DNA of 60,238 nt. It comes from Anabaena sp. FACHB-1237. Its GTDB lineage: Bacteria > Cyanobacteriota > Cyanobacteriia > Cyanobacteriales > Nostocaceae. A program made the position numbers and the translations under genes. The notes beneath the pieces were generated by a model. It saw only the letters and a list, made by a program, of their open reading frames with translations. It was not told where the DNA came from and ran no database searches. The stretch is taken from NCBI RefSeq assembly GCF_014696225.1, contig NZ_JACJPV010000026.1, positions 1-60,238 on the forward strand, given 5' to 3'. Below, in pieces: positions 1 to 8,748 of the stretch. How positions within the stretch are numbered: the stretch's first letter is position 1; every line of letters begins with the position of its first letter.

Positions 1-740
1 CCATTACCAATAATCAACTTACCACCAACGCTGTATTTAACTTTGAAACCAAAAACAGTTACAGCATTAGAGTTAGAACCACAGACCAGGGTGGGTTATT
101 CTTTGAGAAACAATTAACCATTGGAGTAACTGACCTTAACGAAACTCCTACCAACCTCACTCTTTCTAATAGTGCTGTTGCGGAAAACCAAATTATTGGT
201 ACATTAGTTGGTAATCTCACCACCACAGACCCAGATACAGCAAACACCTTTACCTATAGCTTAGTTACCGGAGACGGTGCAACGGATAACAGTTTATTTA
301 CCATTACCAATAATCAACTTACCACCAACGCCGTCTTTGACTTTGAAACCAAAAACAGTTACAGCATTAGAGTTAGAACCACAGACCAGGGTGGGTTATT
401 CTTTGAGAAACAATTAACCATTGGAGTCAGCAACGTTAACGAAACTCCTACCAACCTCACTCTTTCTAATAGTGCTGTTGCGGAAAACCAAATTATTGGT
501 ACATTAGTTGGTAATCTCACCACCACAGACCCAGATACAGCAAACACCTTTACCTATAGCTTAGTTACCGGCACAGGTGCAACGGATAACAGTTTATTTA
601 CCATTACCAATAATCAACTTACCACCAACGCCGTCTTTGACTTTGAAACCAAAAACAGTTACAGCATTAGAGTTAGAACCACAGACCAGGGTGGGTTATT
701 CTTTGAGAAACAATTAACCATTGGAGTAACTGACCTTAAC
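1..740 (+). repeat. Tandem near-identical 300-bp coding repeats
   Basis: Positions 1-300, 301-600 and 601-740 (partial) align almost base for base. They differ at a few sites, for example TGTATTTAAC versus CGTCTTTGAC near the unit start. The unit is exactly 100 codons, so copy number can change without a frameshift. Conservation at silent positions suggests recent duplication or gene conversion. Confidence 0.9.
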
Positions 741-1958
741 GATAACAACAGCTTCACCACCACAGCCCAACAAGATATCATAGATGCTCAAGATGGAGAA
801 GACACCATCACCAGCACATGGGCCAATTTACAACAAAACGACACCATCAAAGGTGGTAATGGCACAGATACCTTAATTATCAGTGGCGGAACAGTTAATG
901 ATATTATCTCCATAGATACCAGTAATACCACCAATCAATTAGATATTCCAGGGACAACAGTATTCGGATTTGAACGCTTTGATTTAACTGGCTTTACAGG
1001 TACTGTCAGCTTTTTAGGTACTGCGGGTAATGATTGGATTAAAGGTGGTACAGGAAACGATGATTTAAGTGGTGGAGACGGTAATGACTATCTGAACGGG
1101 GGAACAGGTGCAGATTTATTAGGTGGTGGTAGTGGTAATGACACTTATGTGGTAGATAATGTGGGAGATGTCATTGCTGAATTTTTAAATAGTGGAATAG
1201 ATACCGTTGAATCTTCTATCACTTGGACATTAAGAAACCACTTAGAAAACCTAACCTTACAGGGAACAACCGCTATTAACGGTACTGGTAATAACCTGAA
1301 TAATATCATTACAGGTAACACTGGTAATAACATTCTCACAGGTGGTGCGGGTGCTGATACCCTCATTGGTGGCGCTGGTAATGATTCCTATTATGTGGAC
1401 AATACGGCAGATATCATCACGGAATTAGTAAATCAAGGAACGGATATTGTTTTCACCACTGTAACCTATACTTTAACCACCAATACGGAAAACCTAACAT
1501 TACAGGGAACAACCGCTATTAACGGTACTGGTAATGACCTGAATAACAGCATTACAGGTAATGCAGCGGCTAACATTCTCACCGGTGGTTTAGGAAATGA
1601 TACTCTCACAGGTAATGCCGGTGCTGATACTTTCATTGGTGGTTTGGGTAATGATAGCCTGTATTTAGGTTTAAACGATAATGCTGTGGATAACGTTAAT
1701 TACGTTCTTGGTGATGGTACGGATACAGTTTACCAATTTGTGCGCGGTGTCGGTGGCGATAAACTGAATTTTACAGGTATTGCCAATTTTGATGTGATTA
1801 CATCAGGTACTTCTACATTAGTGCGAGTTGGTGATGGTATTGCTGGTAATACTGGTTTTGGTACTGGTCAATTATTGGTTACGTTATCTGGTACATCAGG
1901 ATTTAATAGCACTGATGCGAATGTAAACCTGTTCGGTGGTAATTTCCTGTTTAGTTAA
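3..1958 (+). CDS. Cadherin-like / RTX repeat secreted protein, C-terminal part (5' end outside window)
   Basis: The frame is open from the left edge with no start, so this is the C-terminal ~650 residues of a larger protein. Residues encoded by 1-740 are tandem ~100-residue cadherin-like modules (motif LTTTDPDTANTFTYSLV, ending near FEKQLTIGV) in near-identical 300-bp units. A linker follows, then glycine/aspartate-rich nonapeptides of the RTX (hemolysin-type calcium-binding) type such as GGAGNDSYYVDN and GGLGNDTLTGNAGADT, at about 1020-1680. Known for the family: RTX repeats bind calcium and the proteins are usually exported by type I secretion through an uncleaved C-terminal signal. An adhesin or surface-layer role is inference. 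No transporter genes are next to it. Confidence 0.88.
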   Translation: MTNNQLTTNAVFNFETKNSYSIRVRTTDQGGLFFEKQLTIGVTDLNETPTNLTLSNSAVAENQIIGTLVGNLTTTDPDTANTFTYSLVTGDGATDNSLFTITNNQLTTNAVFDFETKNSYSIRVRTTDQGGLFFEKQLTIGVSNVNETPTNLTLSNSAVAENQIIGTLVGNLTTTDPDTANTFTYSLVTGTGATDNSLFTITNNQLTTNAVFDFETKNSYSIRVRTTDQGGLFFEKQLTIGVTDLNDNNSFTTTAQQDIIDAQDGEDTITSTWANLQQNDTIKGGNGTDTLIISGGTVNDIISIDTSNTTNQLDIPGTTVFGFERFDLTGFTGTVSFLGTAGNDWIKGGTGNDDLSGGDGNDYLNGGTGADLLGGGSGNDTYVVDNVGDVIAEFLNSGIDTVESSITWTLRNHLENLTLQGTTAINGTGNNLNNIITGNTGNNILTGGAGADTLIGGAGNDSYYVDNTADIITELVNQGTDIVFTTVTYTLTTNTENLTLQGTTAINGTGNDLNNSITGNAAANILTGGLGNDTLTGNAGADTFIGGLGNDSLYLGLNDNAVDNVNYVLGDGTDTVYQFVRGVGGDKLNFTGIANFDVITSGTSTLVRVGDGIAGNTGFGTGQLLVTLSGTSGFNSTDANVNLFGGNFLFS

Positions 1959-1965
1959 TAGCTTG

Positions 1966-1986
1966 GTTGGGTTGAGAAAACCCAAC
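1966..1986 (+). terminator. Hairpin after the RTX gene
   Basis: GTTGGGTT pairs with AACCCAAC around a short GAGA loop, 8 bp after the stop codon. There is no strong T-run, so termination is possible but not certain. Similar GTTGAGAAAACCCAACAT segments follow cas6 (near 34604) and lie near 48508, so it may also be a small dispersed repeat. Confidence 0.45.
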
Positions 1987-2061
1987 ATCAAGCCTAACAT
2001 AAAGTTATAGGATAAAAGATAATAATGTGTTACGTCCTGCGCTTTATACTTGATTTTGTAA

Positions 2062-2165
2062 TAAGCTGTTGTGCCTTTAACTTGAATAATTAATACAAGC
2101 AAGATGCTTGTGCTACTGTAACTTCAGGTTTTTTAATTATACAGTGAGTGCTGCACATTAGCTTA
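2062..2165 (+). mobile_element. MITE-like element, family A, copy 1
   Basis: This 104-bp element has imperfect terminal inverted repeats (TAAGCTGTTGTGC at the left, GCACATTAGCTTA at the right) and no coding capacity. Near-identical copies lie at 10637, 35640, 45991 and 56192, with damaged copies at 21507 and 58187. The TA at each tip would fit a TA-targeting transposase, but no empty site is visible here to prove it. Confidence 0.75.
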
Positions 2166-2371
2166 TTTTCTTTTATGATTAGCTATTTTGTGGTTATTTT
2201 TCACGGTAGAAAATTTTTCATTTCTTGATATACAAAGATTTCACCCATTATTTATTTTTTGTCTTTGATGTTTTTTTGCAGTCAGTGTTTTCTACTTATA
2301 ATCAAAATTTTCAAACAACAATATTTTCTGCCAATTTTTTCCTAACCAGGACTGTCCATCTTTTATTGATA

Positions 2372-2469
2372 TACAGCACGTTCCATCTATATGAGCAACA
2401 GGCAAGATGCCTGTGTTACAAGGGTTTTATCATTAATATCTGTATTTTATAATAACGGAAACTGTTGTA
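2372..2469 (+). mobile_element. MITE-like element, family D, copy 1
   Basis: About 98 bp bounded by TACAGCACGTT and AAACTGTTGTA. The internal segment GATGCCTGTGTTACAAGGG is shared with the element at 6910. There is no open frame of its own. The rest of the 1959-2509 gap is AT-rich and I see nothing further in it. Confidence 0.55.
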
Positions 2470-2509
2470 AAAATTAATGCAGATGTAAATGATTTCTGGA
2501 AAGATTGTA

Positions 2510-4747
2510 TTATCTATTCATATTAAATTTATTGCTTATTTCTAAGCCACTAATTTTATCTAAATTAGGTAGAATACTATCACACCTATTAGACATTAAC
2601 ATACACATATTGCTCAAAGATTCTTGATAGCTTTCTATATCATTTTCTACAAGAGATATTTTCTCCGCAGTTTGTAAATCAGCTATGGCTTGTAAGTAGT
2701 TTTTATCTGTTTGTTTTTTATCATATTGAGCTAAGTCGTAATAAACCATGGCACGTTTGATGTATAATTTTGCTATGCGAGGATTGATTTTAATGGCTTG
2801 GGTAAAATCTTCAATTACTTGTTTATATTCTGCTAAATAGTTACTGCTATATTGCGCTAACTGATACCGCACTAAACCACGCTGAAAATAGGCATCTACT
2901 TTGGAAGAATTTATTTTTATGGCTTTGGTGAAGTCAGCGATCGCGTTATGATATTCTTCTAATGAAATATTGAGGTATTTGGTGAGTTCAAATCTTACTA
3001 TTCCTCTTCTAATATAAGCTTCTGTGTCGTATTGATCTAAAGTTAGTGCTTGGTTAAAGTCGGCGATCGCTTGTCTATATTTTTCGTCGGGGTTGCTGCT
3101 ATAGTCTGCTAACATATAATAAGTATTACCACGATTTACATAGGCTTTAATTTCTTGAGGGTTTAATTTTAATGCTTGGTTGTATTCGGCTAATGCTCCT
3201 TGATAGTCGCTCAAATTATAGCGAGCGTTACCTAAATTTACATATCCTCTAGCTTGGGGGTTTTTCTTGACGGCTTGACTAAAATGAGCGATCGCTAATT
3301 GATAATCTTTCTGTTTATAAGCTATATCACCTTGCTGATAATAGTCTATATTTGCTAAGTTTTCTGGTACGGATTTTTGTAGTTTTTCACTAGAAATCAA
3401 GTTTTGTTCGGTATAAGGATTGGCAGAAATAAAAGGACGAGTAAATTTAATCATTAGATCCAAATACCCGAAAATTCCTAAGCTTAAAGCTATAAAAATC
3501 ATTCCATAGACTTTTGTTTTTGGTAGTTTTGTTACTCCTGTTTTTAAGTTAGTTTTTACGCTGGTTGTATATTGGGGTGTTACCGGTTGCTTATTATATA
3601 CAATGGGGTTGGAATAATAAGGTTTAACAATTTTAGGGGTGCGATTTTTCTGATGTTTTAATTTAAGATGTGGTTGTAGATGTTGCTTATTAATGATTGC
3701 TTTTACAGAGGGAAAAGGATCTCTACCTTTTAAATGAGATGTTCTTTGACACCAAGGACATTCCTGTAGGTGACTATAATACCAATGTTGGGTGTTATTA
3801 GAACAAGTAAGTAAAGTTTCTTCTATATCGGCTAATGTGGATAGCCATGTTTGGGCTGTGGGGCGTAATTGTGGGTTATCGTGACCTTTTTCAAAACAAT
3901 TTAAAAATAATTCTTGTAAGTTAGGGTGTAATAGTTTCCAGGCGGGGGCTATGGGGGTGGGTGCGTAGGGAACTTTTTTATTTTGACTGTAAGTAAAGTG
4001 TCCGGCGGCGATTCGTGCTTCATAACCTGGAGGATCACCAATGCCTTTGAAAATACCCGAATAAGGATGGGTTCCTTCCATTAATAGTTGGAAAATTAAT
4101 ACTCCTAGCCCAAATAAGTCATGATAGGTTTCTCGATCATAATCTCCAAAAGTTTTATTTTGTAATTCTGGAGGAGTATATTCTGGTTTACCCATAAAAC
4201 AGCGATAAACCTGATTATTCTCTATATTTTTTACTTGAAATGAGTCTGTATCTACTAATGTTACTAAGGCTGTGTTGCTTACTAAAATGTTAGATTCGTT
4301 AATATCACCAATACAATAACCACTAGTGTGTAATGCTACAAAAGTAGATGCTAAGTTTCGAGCGGTTCTTAATAAATAACGATAATTAAATAACGGACAA
4401 TATTGGCGACGAGTTCTGGGATTATAAAAATCTACTATTGGTCTCATCCTTTCAATTTTTGGCATTAAAAAGCCAATTATATTTTTACTGCCATCTACTG
4501 TTTCTAATAATTCCAGTGGCCAAGCAATAGAAATATGTCCCATATTAGCTGTAGGATCAGTAGGGCGATTGGCCAGCATTGTTTGCAGTTTTTCAGCTGA
4601 TAAAAGGGTTGGTTTGTGATATACCTTTGCTACCAAATTATCATCGGATGGTACTGCATAAATACAGGCTTCTCCCCCACGTCCTATAATGACGGAGAGG
4701 TTGAGAATTTCTTGTTTGTGAACAGAACGACAACGTATTACTTGCAT
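2510..4747 (-). CDS. Protein kinase-like domain with C-terminal TPR repeats (TerY-P triad kinase)
   Basis: About 745 residues from the ATG at 4747. The frame is open upstream to 4810, but the extension is unlike a kinase start. The kinase-like domain begins with glycine-rich GRGGEACIYAVP and an invariant-lysine candidate in LVAKVYHKP. It has a catalytic-loop-like IGDINESNILV (D and N kept, usual His lost) and a DTD where DFG is expected. A CPWCQ motif follows, then one transmembrane segment (IFIALSLGIFGYLDLMI), then at least five TPR units. This matches the COG4248-type kinases found beside a PP2C phosphatase and a VWA protein. Both lie directly upstream on the same strand, so co-transcription is likely. 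The role is probably signalling at the membrane; the substrate is unknown. Confidence 0.85.
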   Translation of the reverse strand: MQVIRCRSVHKQEILNLSVIIGRGGEACIYAVPSDDNLVAKVYHKPTLLSAEKLQTMLANRPTDPTANMGHISIAWPLELLETVDGSKNIIGFLMPKIERMRPIVDFYNPRTRRQYCPLFNYRYLLRTARNLASTFVALHTSGYCIGDINESNILVSNTALVTLVDTDSFQVKNIENNQVYRCFMGKPEYTPPELQNKTFGDYDRETYHDLFGLGVLIFQLLMEGTHPYSGIFKGIGDPPGYEARIAAGHFTYSQNKKVPYAPTPIAPAWKLLHPNLQELFLNCFEKGHDNPQLRPTAQTWLSTLADIEETLLTCSNNTQHWYYSHLQECPWCQRTSHLKGRDPFPSVKAIINKQHLQPHLKLKHQKNRTPKIVKPYYSNPIVYNKQPVTPQYTTSVKTNLKTGVTKLPKTKVYGMIFIALSLGIFGYLDLMIKFTRPFISANPYTEQNLISSEKLQKSVPENLANIDYYQQGDIAYKQKDYQLAIAHFSQAVKKNPQARGYVNLGNARYNLSDYQGALAEYNQALKLNPQEIKAYVNRGNTYYMLADYSSNPDEKYRQAIADFNQALTLDQYDTEAYIRRGIVRFELTKYLNISLEEYHNAIADFTKAIKINSSKVDAYFQRGLVRYQLAQYSSNYLAEYKQVIEDFTQAIKINPRIAKLYIKRAMVYYDLAQYDKKQTDKNYLQAIADLQTAEKISLVENDIESYQESLSNMCMLMSNRCDSILPNLDKISGLEISNKFNMNR

Positions 4748-4922
4748 AACGTAATTACAATTGTAAAGGTTTATTTGAAAAGATATGGCAATGAAATAGA
4801 CTTCTCTCAATTTACAGATTTAATGCACAATAAACTTACTAATTTTTACTGTTTTATATATTGCAAATCCATTCATCTAATCATTGCTGTATGACTTGGC
4901 TAAGACTTTATTTATCCATTAA

Positions 4923-5711
4923 TTAATTAATTAACGCAGCTAACACTAAAGTTAGATCGTCATCAGTACGTTCTGTAATCTTATCAGAATTTAAAAATTT
5001 AATTAGCTGATCTTTAGCTAATACTTTATTTTCTGCACTGGATACAAATTGGAATAATGGTAAGAAAAATGGTTTATGAGGTTCCATGGCTGTCATATTT
5101 AAAGCTAACATTTGTAATCCGTCGGTTAGCACTCCTATGTTAACTATTTTATTTCGCCATATTTTAGTTTGTACTGTATCTAAGGCATTAATAGAGGTTA
5201 AAAATATGGTTTCGTTGATATATTCACCGCTATTGGGCATGGTTAAAGCAAATAGTTCGCCTATATTGTTCTTAGCTACTGCTACACCGTCTCCAATTTG
5301 TCCTACTGCTACTAAATTGGGTGTGGCAATCATAATGATTAATGTTGTGGCTAAATCATGGAGTTGGTGATTGCCTGTCATTGCTTCATCGGCGATCGCT
5401 TTTTGAGATACTGCTATGGTATCGTTGAGCAAATCTGTAATAAAGTCGTCGTGTTGTAGTTGATCTGGACTAAAATGCTGTTTTGCAAGATGGGCGATCG
5501 CTGTTTCTACGGCGATCATTGCTCCTACCTTTCCTAAATTAGCAGAACCAGCACCATCAGCCGTTGCCACCAGCAACATATTATTATTTAATACTTGCCA
5601 ATGGTGAGCATCCTGACACAATTGTTGATTTTTTACGTGACTAGTACCACATACGGATGCTGACACTATGCGCCATTGCTGATTCTCTATTTTTTTATTC
5701 ATATCACCCAT
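4923..5711 (-). CDS. PP2C-family serine/threonine phosphatase
   Basis: 262 residues. The PP2C metal-binding signatures are visible: CQDAHH near the N-terminus, ATADGAGSA around residue 50, VGQIGDGVAV in the middle and RTDDDLTLVL at the end. A second ATG three codons in (MNKK) is also possible. It lies between the VWA gene and the kinase gene on the same strand. Known: in the TerY-P triad the phosphatase is thought to oppose the kinase, with the VWA protein as a metal-dependent adaptor. That these three act together here is inference from order and family. Confidence 0.9.
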   Translation of the reverse strand: MGDMNKKIENQQWRIVSASVCGTSHVKNQQLCQDAHHWQVLNNNMLLVATADGAGSANLGKVGAMIAVETAIAHLAKQHFSPDQLQHDDFITDLLNDTIAVSQKAIADEAMTGNHQLHDLATTLIIMIATPNLVAVGQIGDGVAVAKNNIGELFALTMPNSGEYINETIFLTSINALDTVQTKIWRNKIVNIGVLTDGLQMLALNMTAMEPHKPFFLPLFQFVSSAENKVLAKDQLIKFLNSDKITERTDDDLTLVLAALIN

Positions 5712-5771
5712 AACTTAATTATCCATAGCTAACAGATAGCCAATTAGCTAACAGTTAGTTCAACGAGTATT

Positions 5772-6473
5772 TTAAACAGATCCCCAACCAATAGGAGGTA
5801 AAGCCACCTGTTCATTTACTTGGGAGTGGGATACCGCCGACATACTAGCTGATAACCACACGAACATCTCAATAAAGTTCAAACCTTTTAGCTTGAGGGG
5901 ACTGCGAACGGCAATTTGACTTAGGAAACTCATATTAGCGTTTTCTACACCTACAGTAAAGAATGCTACTTTTTTATTAGCTTCGTTTTCTTGTAATCTC
6001 TGGGCTGCTTGTTGTATTAGATGATCTAATTCTCCCTGGGGTTCGCCATCAGTAATCATAAATATCCAGGGACGATAATAAGCAATACCATTTTTGCGAT
6101 ATTGGTATTTTCGTTCTTGAATAATATCTAAAGCCTTATGAATCCCTGAACCCATATTTGTTAATCCTTGGGCAGTTAAAATGGGAGGATTAAACTGATC
6201 TGCTGTGACAAAATCCTGTACCACATTGACATGGCTATCAAAAGTAACAATTGCTACTTCTACTCTTCGAGAAGCGAGGGTATTTTTCACCAGTTCATCT
6301 TTTAAACTTAGTAACCCTTGATTAAGGGATTCTATCCTATCACCTTGCATAGAACCAGATGTATCTAATAATAATACACATGGACAACGAGGTTCAGGAT
6401 TTTCGGCAAATTCTACAACTTCATCCAGGTTAAATGTATCAATCATAACGTTTTGTGTTATGTTATAGTCCAA
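5772..6473 (-). CDS. VWA domain protein, TerY-like
   Basis: 233 residues. The MIDAS motif DTSGSM lies near residue 37, followed by a conserved TNMGSGIHKAL (MIDAS Thr) and MITDGEPQGE, the hallmarks of a metal-binding von Willebrand A domain. An alternative start at MIDTFN (residue 10) is plausible. It is the first gene of a three-gene minus-strand set with the phosphatase and kinase. TerY proteins were named from tellurite-resistance operons, but no TerD/TerC genes are present here, so metal resistance should not be assumed. Confidence 0.9.
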   Translation of the reverse strand: MDYNITQNVMIDTFNLDEVVEFAENPEPRCPCVLLLDTSGSMQGDRIESLNQGLLSLKDELVKNTLASRRVEVAIVTFDSHVNVVQDFVTADQFNPPILTAQGLTNMGSGIHKALDIIQERKYQYRKNGIAYYRPWIFMITDGEPQGELDHLIQQAAQRLQENEANKKVAFFTVGVENANMSFLSQIAVRSPLKLKGLNFIEMFVWLSASMSAVSHSQVNEQVALPPIGWGSV

Positions 6474-7179
6474 AGTTTTGTTTTCCTTTTTTTTAAAGTA
6501 TATCGGTTCTGATGCTAGTATGACTACAATTATACTGTTTTGCCCTGCTGGCAGTTATTCTGAATCAGGGTAATAAACATACAACAAGTTGTAGTTTGTA
6601 GGAGGTACAAAATTTCATCAAGCACTGATCAAAAAGTCTGACCTAGAATTTTATCAATTTTATGTCAGTTGCCAATTTTCTATGACCTCTTCTTTACTGT
6701 AATAATCAATATATACATTTACCTCCGTTTTTGTTTAAAGATTATGTGCATTTTTTTCTGGTTTCATGTAAATCAATTCACTGGTAAAATTTAAGGTTCA
6801 TGTATCAATAGTCTACTTATTGATCATGTTTATAATTAATTGTCTCTGGTGGATTTTGATATGGGAAAAACCGATTTTATGGCAACCTATTTCTGGCAAA
6901 CTGATCATTTACAGCATATTCGATCTACATGAGGTACACTATGAACACAGTAAGATGCCCGTGTTACAAGGGTTTTATTATTAACATATGTACCTTATAA
7001 TAAGGGAAACCGCTGTAGTTTAGAATATTAACCAGAAAAGAAGGCGTTAATTAAAGTAATTAAAGTCATGATCCTATCATGATGCCAATGTTTTTCCTAG
7101 CGATCATCTCAAGAAAGACAATTCTTTAATCTTTTTCAAGATTAGCTTGTTTTATCCGCATAGAAAAATTATAGAAAAT
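6474..7179. other. Intergenic region between divergent VWA and PATAN-regulator genes
   Basis: About 700 bp of AT-rich DNA. It holds a family-D element at 6910-7017 but no convincing ORF or RNA. Promoters for both divergent genes must lie here. I could not pick a clear -35/-10 pair for either. Confidence 0.5.
6910..7017 (+). mobile_element. MITE-like element, family D, copy 2
   Basis: It starts TACAGCATATTCGATC and ends AAACCGCTGTA, giving ~108 bp with terminal inverted repeats TACAGC/GCTGTA. It shares GATGCC-GTGTTACAAGGG with the copy at 2372, and its left arm matches the inverted right arm of the copy at 10497. Confidence 0.6.
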
Positions 7180-8637
7180 ATGAAGAATACTGGTTCATTT
7201 ACTCATTTATCTCCTCAAGGTTTATTAAGACAATTAAGTAATTGTTGTGAAAATACTTATGTTCGAGTATTAAGTAATTCTGTATATTGGTTAATATACA
7301 TAGAATCAGGAAAGATCATTTATGCTACTTATTCAGTAGAGTCTTTTGATAGATTAGAAAGAGTAATGCGTAGTCTTAGCCCGAATATTCCATTAGTAGC
7401 TAGTGAGATACGCGCACAAATGCGGTTGCAGTTTGAGGGGAATGAACAAAATGAACATTTGCTTGAACCTCCTGAATATGCTGCTATTTCTTGGTTAGTT
7501 GCTGAGAAGCATTTACTGTTTAACCACGCATCTTTGCTGATTCAAGAATTAATTAAAGAGACAATTTACTCTTTTTTATTAATTAAATTTGGTAGTTATG
7601 AATTAGATAATACTATCAAAATTTCTGAGAAATATTGTAGATTAGATGTTAATTATCTCCTGGAATATAGTGAAGATTATCGGCAAATTTGGCAACAATT
7701 TTTACCTTATGTTTATTCTCCTTATCAACGTCCTTATTTATTGATAAGTAGGAAATTTGAAGATAAAAAATTACCACCACTTCCTGAAAATTTAACTAAT
7801 TGGATGAAGGGTTTTAGTTTACGTCATCTAGCGATAATTATGGATGAGGATGAATTACAATTACTTGTAAATTTGTATCCATACATTGTCAAGGGTTCGA
7901 TAGTTTTACATGAACCAGATCCTCCATTTGATAAATTACCAAAAATTGCTGATCATCAAGAATATCTTAGTAAGACTGACTTAGTACGTGGTAAATCATT
8001 TGTTATTAATGAATCTCCTATATTGCGGAAAGTAATTCCAACACAAACTACTGTTACTGTACCACAGCAGTTAATTGAACAACCAATTGAACCACCTATT
8101 GAACAATCAATCATAGCAAAAGTATCTGAAGAAGTTACACCACAATCCTTATTAATAAATGTTACCAATGAAGGAGAATTAGAGTCAGATCAAGAATTTT
8201 CCCTAGCAACTGTTACTAATAGCATAGAGTTGGATTCAGAAAAAGTTAATGAGAATACCAAAATTGAGCAAAAAATTTACAAAATTATTTCCGTAGATGA
8301 TAGTCCCACTATTCTCAAGGAAATTAGTCGTTGTTTAGAAAATGAAAACTTCTCTTTAGTGACAATTAATGAGCCAGTAAAAGCGGTAATGTCTATTATT
8401 AGACATAAACCAGATTTAATTTTACTGGATCTAAATATGGCCGGAATTGATGGTTATGAGTTATGTAGAATTATCCGGAATAATTCGATGTTTAAGAAAA
8501 CACCGATTATTTTTGTCACGGGAAATAAGGGAATTATTGATAAAGTTAAAGCGAAGTTTGTTGGTGCTTCTGGGTATTTAACAAAACCCTTTACTCGCGC
8601 TCAATTGCTAAAAATTATTTTTATGCACTTGACATAA
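7180..8637 (+). CDS. PatA-like response regulator (PATAN domain plus C-terminal receiver)
   Basis: About 485 residues from the ATG at 7180; a TTG 11 codons upstream is possible. The N-terminal ~250 residues (GSFTHLSPQGLLRQLSN, then YWLIYIESGKIIYATYS) fit the PATAN domain, named for PatA of Anabaena. After a low-complexity, acidic linker, a receiver domain starts near residue 369 with acidic pocket VDDSP (D373/D374), phospho-acceptor D417 in LLDLNM, and the conserved lysine in LTKPF. PatA itself controls heterocyst positioning, but cyanobacteria carry several PATAN regulators tied to phototaxis or pili. No chemotaxis-like genes are adjacent, so the exact role is open. It has no DNA-binding domain. 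Confidence 0.85.
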   Translation: MKNTGSFTHLSPQGLLRQLSNCCENTYVRVLSNSVYWLIYIESGKIIYATYSVESFDRLERVMRSLSPNIPLVASEIRAQMRLQFEGNEQNEHLLEPPEYAAISWLVAEKHLLFNHASLLIQELIKETIYSFLLIKFGSYELDNTIKISEKYCRLDVNYLLEYSEDYRQIWQQFLPYVYSPYQRPYLLISRKFEDKKLPPLPENLTNWMKGFSLRHLAIIMDEDELQLLVNLYPYIVKGSIVLHEPDPPFDKLPKIADHQEYLSKTDLVRGKSFVINESPILRKVIPTQTTVTVPQQLIEQPIEPPIEQSIIAKVSEEVTPQSLLINVTNEGELESDQEFSLATVTNSIELDSEKVNENTKIEQKIYKIISVDDSPTILKEISRCLENENFSLVTINEPVKAVMSIIRHKPDLILLDLNMAGIDGYELCRIIRNNSMFKKTPIIFVTGNKGIIDKVKAKFVGASGYLTKPFTRAQLLKIIFMHLT

Positions 8638-8748
8638 TTTTTTTGGTGGTAATTGATGTTAAAATCTATGACAGGGTAGAGGGAATAGGTCATGGGGATG
8701 ATTAGTAAAAAAGTTATTTTATAAGTTGAAAGGGTATCATTAAATATT

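Noticed and set aside
1145..1366. Minus-strand frames opposite the RTX gene, also 59-247 and 359-547
   Set aside because: They mirror the long plus-strand repeat frame. The two at 59 and 359 are copies of each other because the DNA is repeated.
2225..2452. 75-residue plus-strand frame after the RTX gene
   Set aside because: It starts in AT-rich DNA without a ribosome site and ends inside a family-D element; composition is Phe/Leu-rich noise.
2510..6473. Tellurite resistance operon
   Set aside because: TerY-like, PP2C and kinase genes occur without ter genes. No TerD, TerC or TerB-like protein is present in the window.
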